The notes: generated from the sequence alone by a model not told the origin. A stretch of 64,000 nucleotides of DNA from Paenibacillus sp. FJAT-26967 (GCF_001541095.1 NZ_LMXH01000006.1:62001-126000); one strand, 5' to 3'; shown: positions 34,108-43,205, numbered from the stretch's first letter. Program-made: numbers and translations.

Positions 34108-34944
34108 TTATCCTTTCAGTCCGCCTACATTGATACCGGCGGTTATTTTGCGCTGCAGCAGCGCGTACAGCACGAGCGTAGGAATCATTACGATAACCAG
34201 GCCCGCGAACAGAGCCCCCCAGTCGGTCGCATAGCGCTGAACTTCCATCAGGTATGCGATCCCTAGCGTCAGCGTCCGCTTGCTCTCGGTCGTAATGAAC
34301 GAAAGTGCCATGATGTATTCATTCCAGTAACTCATGAAGTTGAAGATGGCGACCGTAATCATGCCGGAGCGGGCCATCGGCGCAATAATGCGGAACAGCA
34401 CACCGAAACGCGAACAGCCGTCAATCATCGCCGCTTCTTCGTATTCTTTGGAGATGCTCTCCAGGAAGCCGGCCATCAGGAAAATCGTAAACGGAATGGT
34501 CGTCGCCGAGTAGGCCAGCACAAGACCGAACAAACTGTCGAGCAGGTGCATATCACCCAGCAGTTGGAACAGCGGAACGATTTTGAACGCTACCGGGAAG
34601 AACAGCGCAACCAGGTACATTTTTTTCATCCAGCGAAAAGCCTTGAAATCATACCTTGAGATGACATACGCCGCCATGAAGGAGAGTATCATACAAATAG
34701 CCATCGAAAGCAGTGTAACCAGGACCGAATTAACAAAATAAGAGCCGATACTCGCTTCCTTGAACGCATTGATATAATTCGTCCATTGAAAACTCTTGGG
34801 CATAGACCAAGGATTCTCATAGAATTCATTCGTCGTTTTGAATGAGGTCGTCACCGTCCACAGAAGCGGATATAAGACGATGACACTGTAAATCAACAAT
34901 ATCACCCGTGCGGGCAGATTGGAAAGAAATGATTTGAGCTTCAT
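34108..34944 (-). CDS. Sugar ABC transporter permease (MalG-like)
   Basis: The 278-residue protein has six membrane segments, the CUT1 N-terminus (SVIVLYPLLWTVTTSFKTTNEFYENPWSMP) and an EAA loop (YEEAAMIDGCSRFGVLFRII). It partners the next permease gene, 13 nt upstream. The ribosome site is AAGGAGGG. The transported sugar is probably a beta-galactoside oligomer, inferred from the GH35 gene. Confidence 0.94.
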   Translation of the reverse strand: MKLKSFLSNLPARVILLIYSVIVLYPLLWTVTTSFKTTNEFYENPWSMPKSFQWTNYINAFKEASIGSYFVNSVLVTLLSMAICMILSFMAAYVISRYDFKAFRWMKKMYLVALFFPVAFKIVPLFQLLGDMHLLDSLFGLVLAYSATTIPFTIFLMAGFLESISKEYEEAAMIDGCSRFGVLFRIIAPMARSGMITVAIFNFMSYWNEYIMALSFITTESKRTLTLGIAYLMEVQRYATDWGALFAGLVIVMIPTLVLYALLQRKITAGINVGGLKG

Positions 34945-34957
34945 ACAGCCGCCCTCC

Positions 34958-35854
34958 TTAATATTGGACCGAATCGCGGCTCATCAGTTTATCGCTAATT
35001 AACGACAGCGCGACTGTAATTAGCAGCATAAATACCCCGATTGCCATCGCATAACCGAAATTGCCGTTACCGAAAGCCTGGCCGTACAAATAAGTCATCA
35101 AGACCTGGGAGGAATTATCCGGCCCCCCTGCAGTCATTACATTCACATAAACAAAGCTTTGGTTAAATACGTTGATCAGGAAGAAAATAACCGTAATCCT
35201 CATCACATTCCAAATGAGAGGCAGCGTAATCATACGGAACTGCTTGATGCTGGAGGCGCCTTCCAGATGAGCAACTTCATACAAATCGGGCGGTATGCCC
35301 TCGATTGCAGCAATATAAATAATCATGTAATAGCCGATTGCCTGCCACACCATCGGTGCGACAAGAGCCCACATCACCGTCCCTGTCTCACCCAGCCAAG
35401 CATGCACAAGACTTTCGAAGCCCAGTGAATTCAGCAGAGCATTCAGAATACCGAAAGTAGGGTGGTAAATAAACGACCATAAGATCGAGATCACGACAAG
35501 CGCGAGTACATTCGGGAAGAAAAAGATGGTGCGGTAAAAACCGCTCTCTTTGAGCTTGTTGTTCTTGCGTGTGAGAAGAACGGCAAACAACAGGGAGAGG
35601 CCCATGGTTACGGCCGGAACTACAATGAGCAGGAACAGATTATTTTTGAGCGCAACCCAGACAACCCCGTCCTGCATAAGTGTTCGGAAGTTGTCCAGAC
35701 CGACAAACGTCTGATCCTCCGAAGTGCCGCTCCAGCTATAGAAAGCCATGATAATGGCCCGCAGGAACGGATACAGATCGAATACAGCGAATAGAGCAAG
35801 TGCAGGCAAGGTGCAGGCCCACAGAAACAGCATCAGTTTTTTCTTGTCTTTCAT
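34958..35854 (-). CDS. Sugar ABC transporter permease (MalF-like)
   Basis: I place the start at the ATG at 35854 (MKDKKKLMLFLWACTLPALALF); a GTG five codons upstream is possible. The ribosome site is weak in either case. Six membrane segments and the EAA loop (EVAHLEGASSIKQFRMITLPL) are present. About 298 residues. It follows the binding-protein gene, with a hairpin between them. Confidence 0.92.
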   Translation of the reverse strand: MKDKKKLMLFLWACTLPALALFAVFDLYPFLRAIIMAFYSWSGTSEDQTFVGLDNFRTLMQDGVVWVALKNNLFLLIVVPAVTMGLSLLFAVLLTRKNNKLKESGFYRTIFFFPNVLALVVISILWSFIYHPTFGILNALLNSLGFESLVHAWLGETGTVMWALVAPMVWQAIGYYMIIYIAAIEGIPPDLYEVAHLEGASSIKQFRMITLPLIWNVMRITVIFFLINVFNQSFVYVNVMTAGGPDNSSQVLMTYLYGQAFGNGNFGYAMAIGVFMLLITVALSLISDKLMSRDSVQY

Positions 35855-35884
35855 TCGTCCACTTCCCACTCCGAGAAAAGATTT

Positions 35885-35909
35885 CCGATGAAGGCCAGGC
35901 CCTCACCGG
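35885..35909 (-). terminator. Intra-operon hairpin between binding protein and permease
   Basis: On the minus strand, CCGGTGAGGG pairs with CCTTCATCGG (two wobble pairs) around CCTGG, followed by AAATCTTTTCTC. It lies between the stop of the binding-protein gene and the permease start. Likely a stabilising or partial-termination hairpin. Confidence 0.5.
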
Positions 35910-35926
35910 AGTTCTCTGTTTATTAT

Positions 35927-37288
35927 TTACTTGGCAGCTTTGGCAATGACGTCACGGAGCTTCGCATCGGATTGCTCCAGACGGTCGATCCATTGGTCCA
36001 CAGTCATCTCTTTGTTCATAACCCGGCCGATTGGCTGGAATACGTCATCCTTGATCTTCACTTCGGTTTTGGGAGTGACCTTCCACTGGAACATGAGCGG
36101 TTTAACGTCCTGCTCCAGCACTTTAACGGATTCATACACGGATGCCGGTACGAACTCCTTGGCGATTTCCGCACCGTTCTTCACTGCCATAACCGCACCC
36201 GACAGTTTAGCGCTGAGTCTCACGTTCTCTTCTTTATACTGGTATTTCATAAATTCCTTGGCAAGGTCCGGGTTCTTGGCTTTAGCCGGGATAAACAATC
36301 CCTCGAAAGAGGTCATTGCGTATCTCTGCTCGCCTTCCTTGAACACGGGAGGAGCCAGGAAGCCGAACTCGAAGCCTTCTTCGCGCGGAGCATCCTTCAT
36401 CTCGCCTTCAAACCAGTTGCCGTTGGGTACGAAGAGCGCTTTGCCCTTCAGGAATTCCGTCTGCGACTGGGTATGGTTCAGTGCTACGGTACCTTTGAGG
36501 AGGTAGCCTTTCTGGGCAATGGCATCGTAGACGGAGAAAGCTTGACGGACACCTTCTTCCTTGTAGGCCCCTTCTTCGTAATTCTCGATTTTCTTGATGA
36601 GCTCCGTGCCGCCGGCGGAAGCGACAGCCGGCCACAGCACTCCCTCGTTATATGCAGGATTGATACCCGGATATGTAAAGAGGGCACGGCCGTCCGCTTT
36701 CGCTTTCTCGCCGAGCGCCATAAACTCATCCCAAGTCTTCGGGGCTTCCCAGCCCTTCTGTTTGAACAGCGTTTTGTTATACCAAAGGCCCAGGGTAGAG
36801 ATATAGTTAGGCGCCATATAGATTTTGCCGTCTCCATAAGGCTTGGCATAGTCTAGAATTCCGTCCAGCATCTGATCCTTGAGCGCACCTTCCTGGTCCG
36901 GCGCCTTGCCTTCAAAAACATCCGTTACATCCAGGAACGCCTTCTCCGAAATCATGGAGCGGATCGTACCGGACGGCTCACTCAGCGGAGCATAGATGAA
37001 ATCCGGCGGATTTCCTGCGACGATCTGCGGCTTGATAACATCCATGACCTTAGGATTGGAGGTCAGCTTTACTTTTACGCCGGGATGATCCTTCTCGAAG
37101 CTCTTAATGACTTCTTCCCAGTAAGCTTTACCGTATCCGCCCTCGAACACGGCGATGCTCAGTTCTTTGGACGCCTCGCCCTTGACCGCGCCATCTTCGT
37201 TCTCATTTCCGGCAGAGCCGCAAGCCGATGCTGCACCGACGAGTAAAGAAAGAACCACAGCATTAGCCATCCATTTTGTCTTGTTCAT
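35927..37288 (-). CDS. Sugar ABC transporter substrate-binding lipoprotein
   Basis: The 453-residue protein is a CUT1-type solute-binding protein (SIAVFEGGYGKAYWEEVIKSFEKDHPG, FLKGKALFVPNGNWFEGEMK). The N-terminal signal ends GAASAC with C23; position -3 is alanine rather than the usual Leu/Val/Ile, so the lipobox is atypical but probably used. It binds the sugar outside the membrane for the permeases at 34108 and 34958. The ribosome site is GGGGGTC. It is separated by 179 nt from the regulator gene and may have its own promoter. Confidence 0.92.
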   Translation of the reverse strand: MNKTKWMANAVVLSLLVGAASACGSAGNENEDGAVKGEASKELSIAVFEGGYGKAYWEEVIKSFEKDHPGVKVKLTSNPKVMDVIKPQIVAGNPPDFIYAPLSEPSGTIRSMISEKAFLDVTDVFEGKAPDQEGALKDQMLDGILDYAKPYGDGKIYMAPNYISTLGLWYNKTLFKQKGWEAPKTWDEFMALGEKAKADGRALFTYPGINPAYNEGVLWPAVASAGGTELIKKIENYEEGAYKEEGVRQAFSVYDAIAQKGYLLKGTVALNHTQSQTEFLKGKALFVPNGNWFEGEMKDAPREEGFEFGFLAPPVFKEGEQRYAMTSFEGLFIPAKAKNPDLAKEFMKYQYKEENVRLSAKLSGAVMAVKNGAEIAKEFVPASVYESVKVLEQDVKPLMFQWKVTPKTEVKIKDDVFQPIGRVMNKEMTVDQWIDRLEQSDAKLRDVIAKAAK

Positions 37289-37423
37289 ATCTGACCCCCA
37301 CTTTTTATATGAATTTAGATTGTGTAATTGCTTACATTCCTAGCATATAAGATCTGGACCTTCGCTCACATGAACGCAATTATCGGAAACATGGACAATT
37401 CTTACTTCCAGATAAATTCCATA

Positions 37424-37452
37424 TAAAAGAGAGCGCATGAACGATGCGCCCC
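37424..37452 (-). terminator. Weak terminator after the minus-strand response regulator
   Basis: On the minus strand GGCGCAT pairs with ATGCGC around a small loop, followed by TCTCTTTTAT. The stem is only 6 bp. Confidence 0.45.
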
Positions 37453-37467
37453 CTCCTTGAGAACCTG

Positions 37468-39096
37468 CTATTCTTGTACCCGCTTGCCGAGCACCCTCCG
37501 CTTATATTCGGTGGGATTTATTCCGGCGTGTTTCTTGAACAGGCGGTTGAAGTAGAAAGGATCCTCCACCCCGACCGCCAGCGCTACGCTCTTGACCGTA
37601 CAATCCGGGTCCTTCAGCAGCTCCTGCGCCTGCTCCATCCTCGTCTGGTGAATGAACTCCACAACGGTCTTACCCGTCTCCTGCTTAAAAAAACGGGACA
37701 AATAATTCTCGCTCATGTTGACTTCCGCTGCAATTTGTCCCAGGGTAATCTTCTTATCGAGGTTGCGCCGGATGTAATCGATAACCGCCGTCGTCTCCTT
37801 GCGGTAGAGGACATCCTTGAGTACTGCCAGCAAACGTCCCGTCTCTGTGACGGCCCCCGCAAGAGCCTCTTTATACTCAGTGAATGAGGACGCTCCCTGA
37901 AGTCGCATCCCGTATTCTTCCAGCGGGGAAATCGTCGTATTCCCCCACCCGATCAGCTGCTTCTCCAGCTCGCTGAGAACAAGCATTCCCCACCGCTTAA
38001 GAGGCTCGGGACTCAGACGTTCCTCTTCCGCCCGCTTCAGTACAGGGGCCAGCAGCGATAAGATGGTGCCGGTCTCATTGCGGTCGACCGCCTGCTTCAG
38101 CTCCCGGCTGAGGAAGGTGAAGGCTTCGGCTTCGAGTGTCTCCGTGTGTTCGACCTCCCCGATATGAAGAATCGGGCTTCCCCCATAGAACAGCATGTCC
38201 ATCGCGTGCGCCGTCATCAGGTAAGCCTCCCGGACCTCCTCATACCTGTCAAACTGGCCTCCGACGGTAATGCCTACTTCCAGATTCAGGTACATCTTCA
38301 GCACGCTCGCGATATGCCCGGCGAACTGAAGCTGCTTCTCCTTCCCGGTGCAGCCGCCTTCCGAGGACGCGATTACGGCATAGGTGTCCGGACTCAGCTC
38401 CGCTACATCCACCGCCGCTCGCTCCCTCGCCGCTTCGCCGACGATATTATGGACCGAGAAGCCCAGCAGCTTCTTGTCCTTGATCTTGCCGCTCTGTAGC
38501 GCCTCCTCGTAAGACTCGATGCGCAGGCAGAGCACGAATCCCGGCTGCATCACCGCGGCGATGCCCAGCTTCTCCGCCTGGCGCCGCAGCGCCGCCAGGC
38601 TTGTTTCTTCGAGCAGCAGCTCCCGGTAGAACTGGGTGCGCAGCAGATACCGGTTCTCGTTCCACTCGGAACGGATCCGGTACTGCTGCTCCTGCTGCTC
38701 GCGGACATCGCGGAGCTGGGCGGACGCCTTCATCAGCAGCTCCAGCAGCTCTTCCGGCTGAAGAGTGACCTTCAGCAGGTAATCCATCGCGCCGAGCTTC
38801 ATCGCCTCGCGGACCAGCTCGTATTCGCCATAGTTGCTCAGCACGATGAACTTGCCGTCATAGCGGCGTTCCTGGAGGAGCCTCAGCAGCTCCAGGCCGT
38901 CCATGCCGGGCATTTTCAAATCCGTAATAAGGATGTCCGGCTGATGATGCCCGATCAGTTCCAGTGCCTGGGCAGCATCCTGGGCCGTTCCGATCAGTTC
39001 GAATCCGTTCTCTTCCCAAGGAATGATCGTTTTGAGGGCGATACGGACAATCGCTTCATCATCAACGACCAATACGCTCATCCTTCTCATGCTCAT
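37468..39096 (-). CDS. YesN-type response regulator with AraC DNA-binding domain
   Basis: The start at 39096 has CGGAGG at 6 nt. The 542-residue protein has a receiver domain with D12/D13, phospho-acceptor D59 and K109. The residue after K109 is Val instead of the usual Pro. A long linker is followed by a C-terminal AraC domain (ITLGQIAAEVNMSENYLSRFFKQETG and SVALAVGVEDPFYFNRLFKKH). It overlaps the kinase gene by 35 nt. It presumably activates the binding-protein operon downstream in response to the partner kinase. Confidence 0.95.
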   Translation of the reverse strand: MSMRRMSVLVVDDEAIVRIALKTIIPWEENGFELIGTAQDAAQALELIGHHQPDILITDLKMPGMDGLELLRLLQERRYDGKFIVLSNYGEYELVREAMKLGAMDYLLKVTLQPEELLELLMKASAQLRDVREQQEQQYRIRSEWNENRYLLRTQFYRELLLEETSLAALRRQAEKLGIAAVMQPGFVLCLRIESYEEALQSGKIKDKKLLGFSVHNIVGEAARERAAVDVAELSPDTYAVIASSEGGCTGKEKQLQFAGHIASVLKMYLNLEVGITVGGQFDRYEEVREAYLMTAHAMDMLFYGGSPILHIGEVEHTETLEAEAFTFLSRELKQAVDRNETGTILSLLAPVLKRAEEERLSPEPLKRWGMLVLSELEKQLIGWGNTTISPLEEYGMRLQGASSFTEYKEALAGAVTETGRLLAVLKDVLYRKETTAVIDYIRRNLDKKITLGQIAAEVNMSENYLSRFFKQETGKTVVEFIHQTRMEQAQELLKDPDCTVKSVALAVGVEDPFYFNRLFKKHAGINPTEYKRRVLGKRVQE

Positions 39097-40882
39097 CTTC
39101 CACCTCCGTGATGTACGGGAGAGTTAGCGTAACTTCCGTACCTTGACCTACTTCACTGTGAACCTTCAAGCCGTAAGACTCGCCAAAATTAAGTCTGATC
39201 CGCTCCGCCACATTCGTAACGCCTATTCCTGCGAATCGGCGGTCCGGGCCTTGTCCGAGCAGCTCGCGGACCGTGCCGGGGTCCATACCCTGCCCGTCAT
39301 CCCGGATGCGGATCCTAAGCTCGTCCGCGGACTTGCGGCACTCAATCAGGATATGGCCGACAGCCTCCTGCCCTTCCAATCCGTGAATAATGGAATTCTC
39401 CACAATCGGCTGAAGCAGGAACTTCAGCATCCGGCATTCATACAGCTCCTCGGGAATATCATATGCCACGGTAAAAGACGTTCCATAACGGACCCGCTGA
39501 ATAATCACATAGTTCTCAATGTTGCGGATTTCGGTCCACAATGTAACAAGTTCCTTCTTATCGACAATCGTATTACGCAGAAGCTCCGCCAGTGCGCCCA
39601 GACCGCGGCTGACACTGTCCGCTTGGCTCAGCATCGCGGTCCACTTCAGCGAATTCAAGGTGTTGAACAAGAAGTGCGGATTGATTTGCGCCTGCAGCAT
39701 CTGGATCTCGGTCTCCCTCTTCTGCTCCTGCTCATCCTTGACCTGCTGGATTAAACGCCGGATCTGCTTGAGCATCAGGTTGAACATCCGGGACAAATAT
39801 CCCAGCTCATCCTGGTAATTGTCGTGAATCACCACATCGAAATCACCTTTCATAACCAGCCTCATTTTGCCGACAAGCCGGTTAAGCGGTTGAGAAATAC
39901 TTCGTGAAATAAGCAGCGCCAGAATGAGACAGCAGATAAACAGGATCAGGCCCACGATCGAAATCACTTTCAGGAATTGATCCGATTCCATATTCAGGTA
40001 GGAGAACGGGATCAGACTGACTACATACCAGTCCGTCACCGGATCATAAGTGAAAGCAGCCAGCTTCCGGTTCTCTTCAGGACCGACGGGAAAAGAAGAT
40101 GTCTCTGTATTTTTAAGGGCACTAAGCTGCACAGCCAGCTCAGGATCTTCAGGCTTTCTACCGACGACGAGATCGGGATTCATGCTGGAAAGCACCGTGC
40201 CGTCTGCATCAAGCATGGAGACCGCTGAGCCGGTACCCATATCGGTATCCCGGTATATCTTATAGAAGAAAGCTTCATCCAGAGCAATCATCACATATCC
40301 CAGCGGCGTGTCGGGAACGGATTGCGAGTAAATCATACGGCCGAACAGAATGCAGTTCGTTCCCTTGACCGTTCTCGCGTAGGTCCAGATATCTTTGCCG
40401 ATATCCTGATCGATTTCTTGCATCCATCTGGAGGTATCTTCATCCCGCAGCAGCTCGTAGCCTAGATCATATAGAAGGTCGCCAGATTTTGTATAAATTT
40501 TCATCGTTTTGATGTGCTCGATCAGCGTAGATTTATCGCTCAGCAGAGCATTGATATCCATAGCGAGCGACCATTTCGACCATTCGTCAAGGTCCGAATA
40601 ATTATGCAGCGCCTTCTGCACGAAATTCTGATAGACCACCTGATTGCTCAGCAGATCTACCTTCTGTACCTCTACGCGGATAGTCTGCTGAAGCAGCTTC
40701 ATGATCTCAGAGGAATAGGTTCCGATTTTAGACTCAATTGCATCCGATGATTGTTTGTAAGAGAAATAGCCGGTTACCGTTAACGGGATCAGAGACAAGA
40801 GCAGGAAAGACAAGAGGAGCCGATTGGGAATTTTAGAACCCCTCAGAAGACGGGCAGGCAGCAGCTTTTTCATAAATTTCAT
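39062..40882 (-). CDS. YesM-type sensor histidine kinase
   Basis: The 606-residue protein has TM1 at about 20-40 (LLLSFLLLSLIPLTVTGYF), an extracellular Cache-like sensor, TM2 at about 305-325, HAMP, and a His_kinase domain with H403 in QINPHFLFNTLNSLK. The ATPase has PIVENSIIHG and RDDGQGM. It resembles the kinase at 14495 in design, but the sensor regions differ, as expected for different sugars. AAGGGG precedes the ATG. It is the first gene of the minus-strand sugar locus. Confidence 0.95.
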   Translation of the reverse strand: MKFMKKLLPARLLRGSKIPNRLLLSFLLLSLIPLTVTGYFSYKQSSDAIESKIGTYSSEIMKLLQQTIRVEVQKVDLLSNQVVYQNFVQKALHNYSDLDEWSKWSLAMDINALLSDKSTLIEHIKTMKIYTKSGDLLYDLGYELLRDEDTSRWMQEIDQDIGKDIWTYARTVKGTNCILFGRMIYSQSVPDTPLGYVMIALDEAFFYKIYRDTDMGTGSAVSMLDADGTVLSSMNPDLVVGRKPEDPELAVQLSALKNTETSSFPVGPEENRKLAAFTYDPVTDWYVVSLIPFSYLNMESDQFLKVISIVGLILFICCLILALLISRSISQPLNRLVGKMRLVMKGDFDVVIHDNYQDELGYLSRMFNLMLKQIRRLIQQVKDEQEQKRETEIQMLQAQINPHFLFNTLNSLKWTAMLSQADSVSRGLGALAELLRNTIVDKKELVTLWTEIRNIENYVIIQRVRYGTSFTVAYDIPEELYECRMLKFLLQPIVENSIIHGLEGQEAVGHILIECRKSADELRIRIRDDGQGMDPGTVRELLGQGPDRRFAGIGVTNVAERIRLNFGESYGLKVHSEVGQGTEVTLTLPYITEVEDEHEKDERIGR

Positions 40883-41313
40883 AGAGAATCCCCTTACAGT
40901 CCGGTCTAGTAGTCCGTATTATTGTTGCTTCTCTAGATACACTTCTTCATAGGCGCATTTATATCCTCTGGTCTAATTATCCAGTCAGGTCTACCTTGCG
41001 GCTGGGTAAGCCCGGCATGCGGGATAGATCCGTCCTTATGGGAGCGCTTACGTTTTACCGGTTAATGAATAGAGCGCCCCCTATTCTAACGATATTCAAC
41101 ATGCAGCCAAAAGAACATGAACAGAATTGTCCAATCCCTGCACATTCCTTGCTTTTTCTCCGTTCGAGCATATATGTAATATATTCTTCAATCTGCCGAC
41201 AACCTGCGCGTATGCGAGGAGAGAAATCCAATTGCCCGGAGACAGACAATCAGTTAGCGGCGGAGTCGGATAACTCTTGGCGTGCAATCGGAAAATTAAC
41301 TATGCACTGCAAT
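40883..41313. other. Intergenic region upstream of the minus-strand sensor kinase
   Basis: This region must hold the kinase promoter but I see no strong -35/-10 pair. Open frames on either strand (for example 40996-41334 plus) lack ribosome sites and coding character. Confidence 0.4.
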
Positions 41314-41350
41314 AAAAGAGCAGCTCGATTATAAAAAACGATCTGCTCCT
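41314..41350 (-). terminator. Terminator after the ferritin-like gene
   Basis: On the minus strand GAGCAG-TCG pairs with CGA-CTGCTC and ends in TTTTATT. Confidence 0.75.
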
Positions 41351-41358
41351 CTCCAGTC

Positions 41359-41829
41359 TTATTTATTTTTGGCGTATAGATAATTATAATAGGCCGCATG
41401 CTTCATCTCATCTGTCATAATTTCGAACATCCAGTTCCTGAATTCAGGTTTAATATTCAAGTAGATGCCTCTGTACTTCTCAAATGCTTTTAACTCACCC
41501 ATAAGCGCCGTTTCAATCCCTTCTATATAACTCGAAGGCAGCGGCTCCTCTTGATCAGAGACTTGCGGCGGCATTTGGCCGGTTAAATAATAATACATGC
41601 TTCTGAACAGCTTCCTGTGCTTTCTCTCATCGTCGCGAATTCCTGCAATAATATCCTTATCCTTCTGCGCAGGTGCGATTTTAATCAGATAATCATAAAA
41701 AAGCTCATCATTCCGCTCGCCTTGAACGGATTCCAGAATGAGGGCAATCACCTCTTCTTCCTTGCTTCCTGTTCTCATCCATGCCTGGAATGGTGCAGAT
41801 GAAGTCGTATAAGGGCTCGCGTAATACAT
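41359..41829 (-). CDS. Ferritin-like domain protein (rubrerythrin-like, YhjR-type)
   Basis: The 156-residue all-helical protein has two pairs of metal-ligand helices: ESVQGERNDELFYDYLIK and DDERKHRKLF in the first half, GELKAFEKYRGIY and TDEMKHAAYYNYLYAK in the second, matching a di-iron four-helix bundle. The N-terminal tail YYASPYTTSSAPFQAW is flexible and lacks a signal. Such proteins in Bacillus are sometimes spore-associated; the role here is unknown. The ribosome site is AAAGGTGG. Confidence 0.87.
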   Translation of the reverse strand: MYYASPYTTSSAPFQAWMRTGSKEEEVIALILESVQGERNDELFYDYLIKIAPAQKDKDIIAGIRDDERKHRKLFRSMYYYLTGQMPPQVSDQEEPLPSSYIEGIETALMGELKAFEKYRGIYLNIKPEFRNWMFEIMTDEMKHAAYYNYLYAKNK

Positions 41830-42050
41830 AGGGAACCACCTTTCTTATCAAGAATCTCCAGAAGCTATTCTCCTTTAAAAGCAGTCTATTCCCTAAATGC
41901 CTATTACGTGAACGCATGCTTATAATGCCCGAGAGGGATTTAACCATTTTATTCCAAACACGTCATCTTTGCCGGAAGTGTAAATCAGGAACCCTTAGTC
42001 CGCTTTATCATATGATGTAGAACACAACTATGAAATCAAGGGTGGGCTAT

Positions 42051-42173
42051 ATGAGCGACGATGACGGCAAGTATCTGATCAATTTAATTATCTTGTTTGT
42101 AATTGTTTTCGGATTCATTGCGGGGATTGGGACGGATGGCGAAGGCGGTGACAGTGAAACCGTTATAGTTTGA
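42051..42173 (+). CDS. 40-residue membrane peptide
   Basis: The ORF has AAGGGTGG before its ATG and encodes a charged start (MSDDDGKY), one membrane segment (LINLIILFVIVFGFIAGI) and a Gly/Asp-rich acidic tail. Small proteins of this kind are common in Bacillus and Paenibacillus and are often sporulation-expressed, but I do not recognise a named family. It precedes the Gly-Asn repeat gene by 18 nt and is probably co-transcribed with it. Confidence 0.65.
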   Translation: MSDDDGKYLINLIILFVIVFGFIAGIGTDGEGGDSETVIV

Positions 42174-42191
42174 TATGGATGGTGACGACCC

Positions 42192-42488
42192 ATGATAAAA
42201 AAAGGGAATGGGAATGGGAATGGCAGCGGCAATGGCAATGGTAACGGCAATGGTAAAAAAGGCAAAAAGAAAGCCTCGTCCGCCCAGCTCACCCCCCAGC
42301 AAATCGCGGTCGTCGTCGGACTGCTGACGAATGCTCTCGAAGTTCTTTCCGTCTTGATCGACAAAGATCAGAACATTCAAGTTGTCCTGCAGGGCTCCAT
42401 CCGCAAGAAAACCAAAGCGGACCGGCTTGCCGAGGAGCTTGATGAGGTCAGTGTCGGGGATCTGATCGAAGCATTTATACGAAAATAA
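42192..42488 (+). CDS. Gly-Asn-repeat protein, conserved hypothetical
   Basis: The 98-residue product has an N-terminal run of about eight GN dipeptides (GNGNGNGSGNGNGNGNG), a lysine patch (KKGKKKAS), and a helical C-terminal domain (LTPQQIAVVVGLLTNALEVLSVLIDKDQNIQVVLQGS). The C-terminal part looks like a conserved module of spore-forming Firmicutes; I cannot name it with certainty. The repeat is written in hexanucleotides (GGAATG, GGCAAT) so changes in copy number stay in frame. The upstream GGTGAC is a moderate ribosome site. Confidence 0.75.
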   Translation: MIKKGNGNGNGSGNGNGNGNGKKGKKKASSAQLTPQQIAVVVGLLTNALEVLSVLIDKDQNIQVVLQGSIRKKTKADRLAEELDEVSVGDLIEAFIRK

Positions 42489-42581
42489 CTCCGGGTCACT
42501 TCAGTCACAAGCTCCGGACCGGACTCGTCCACCCGGGGGACATGCAGACGGGAATGTTTCTGCGCTTCCCGGCGGCCGCCT

Positions 42582-42884
42582 TCAGAGCATACGAAACCGC
42601 TCCAACTGTTCCCGCAGCCCCTCTTTCCGCAAAATTTCTACCTGCTTAGGACCAATCAGGTCAAAATGCGGGAAAGATGAGCGGTTATGAATGTAGCGCG
42701 GACTTAAGCCGTTCTGTATACACCACTTGGACAAGCGGTCCAGATCTGCACAGCCGACCTTCGTAACGGTGGTTACACCCGGAAATCTGGGCTCCAGCCA
42801 GTAGTGCGTCAAGTAAGCAATTTCTCCCCGGGAGACTGCTTCTTTCCACTGCTGCAGTTCTTCTCTCTTGATGCCGAAAGCCAT
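42582..42884 (-). CDS. Conserved hypothetical protein (YneQ-like)
   Basis: The 100-residue protein begins MAFGIKREELQQWKEAVSRGEIAYLTHYWLEPRFPG and includes TVTKVGCADLDRLSKWC and YIHNRSSFPHFDLIG. I believe this matches the small conserved YneQ-like family of Bacillus, function unknown. It has no membrane segment. The ribosome site is AAGGAGG at 10 nt. Confidence 0.75.
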   Translation of the reverse strand: MAFGIKREELQQWKEAVSRGEIAYLTHYWLEPRFPGVTTVTKVGCADLDRLSKWCIQNGLSPRYIHNRSSFPHFDLIGPKQVEILRKEGLREQLERFRML

Positions 42885-42945
42885 CTGCTGCTCGTCCTCC
42901 TTTTAGATGCGTCATATTTATGAGATTAGTTCATTATAACGCCGA

Positions 42946-42971
42946 AAAGCCGCCTGACAAAAAAGGCGGCC
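42946..42971 (-). terminator. Terminator after the 44-residue membrane peptide gene
   Basis: On the minus strand GCCGCCT pairs exactly with AGGCGGC and is followed by TTTTC. Confidence 0.7.
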
Positions 42972-43070
42972 GCTCTATGTTGCTATACCGGCAAAGAGTG
43001 GAAGACGCTGCCGCTTACGAACAAGGGATTCAAAGGAAGGTTCTGCTTGCCGTATGATGGACAACCTCCT

Positions 43071-43205
43071 TCAGATCCCTCCTCTGTCATCCTGTTTCCT
43101 GCGGCCCTTCGCCGATTTCATAATACCCATGACAGCCGCCGATACGAAAATAAGCCAGCTCAGATGGACCCCCACATAATCTACGGTCATATACATTTCA
43201 TCCAT
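43071..43205 (-). CDS. 44-residue membrane peptide
   Basis: The ATG at 43205 has GGGAGGAATTATA before it, a near-ideal site. The peptide is MDEMYMTVDYVGVHLSWLIF with one membrane segment through SAAVMGIM and a basic/acidic tail (KSAKGRRKQDDRGGI). Not recognised. A terminator follows at 42946, supporting a real transcription unit. Confidence 0.6.
   Translation of the reverse strand: MDEMYMTVDYVGVHLSWLIFVSAAVMGIMKSAKGRRKQDDRGGI

Noticed and set aside
42084-42380. 98-codon frame on the minus strand opposite the Gly-Asn repeat
   Set aside because: It arises from the complement of the repeat (Pro/Phe/Ile-rich) and has no ribosome site.
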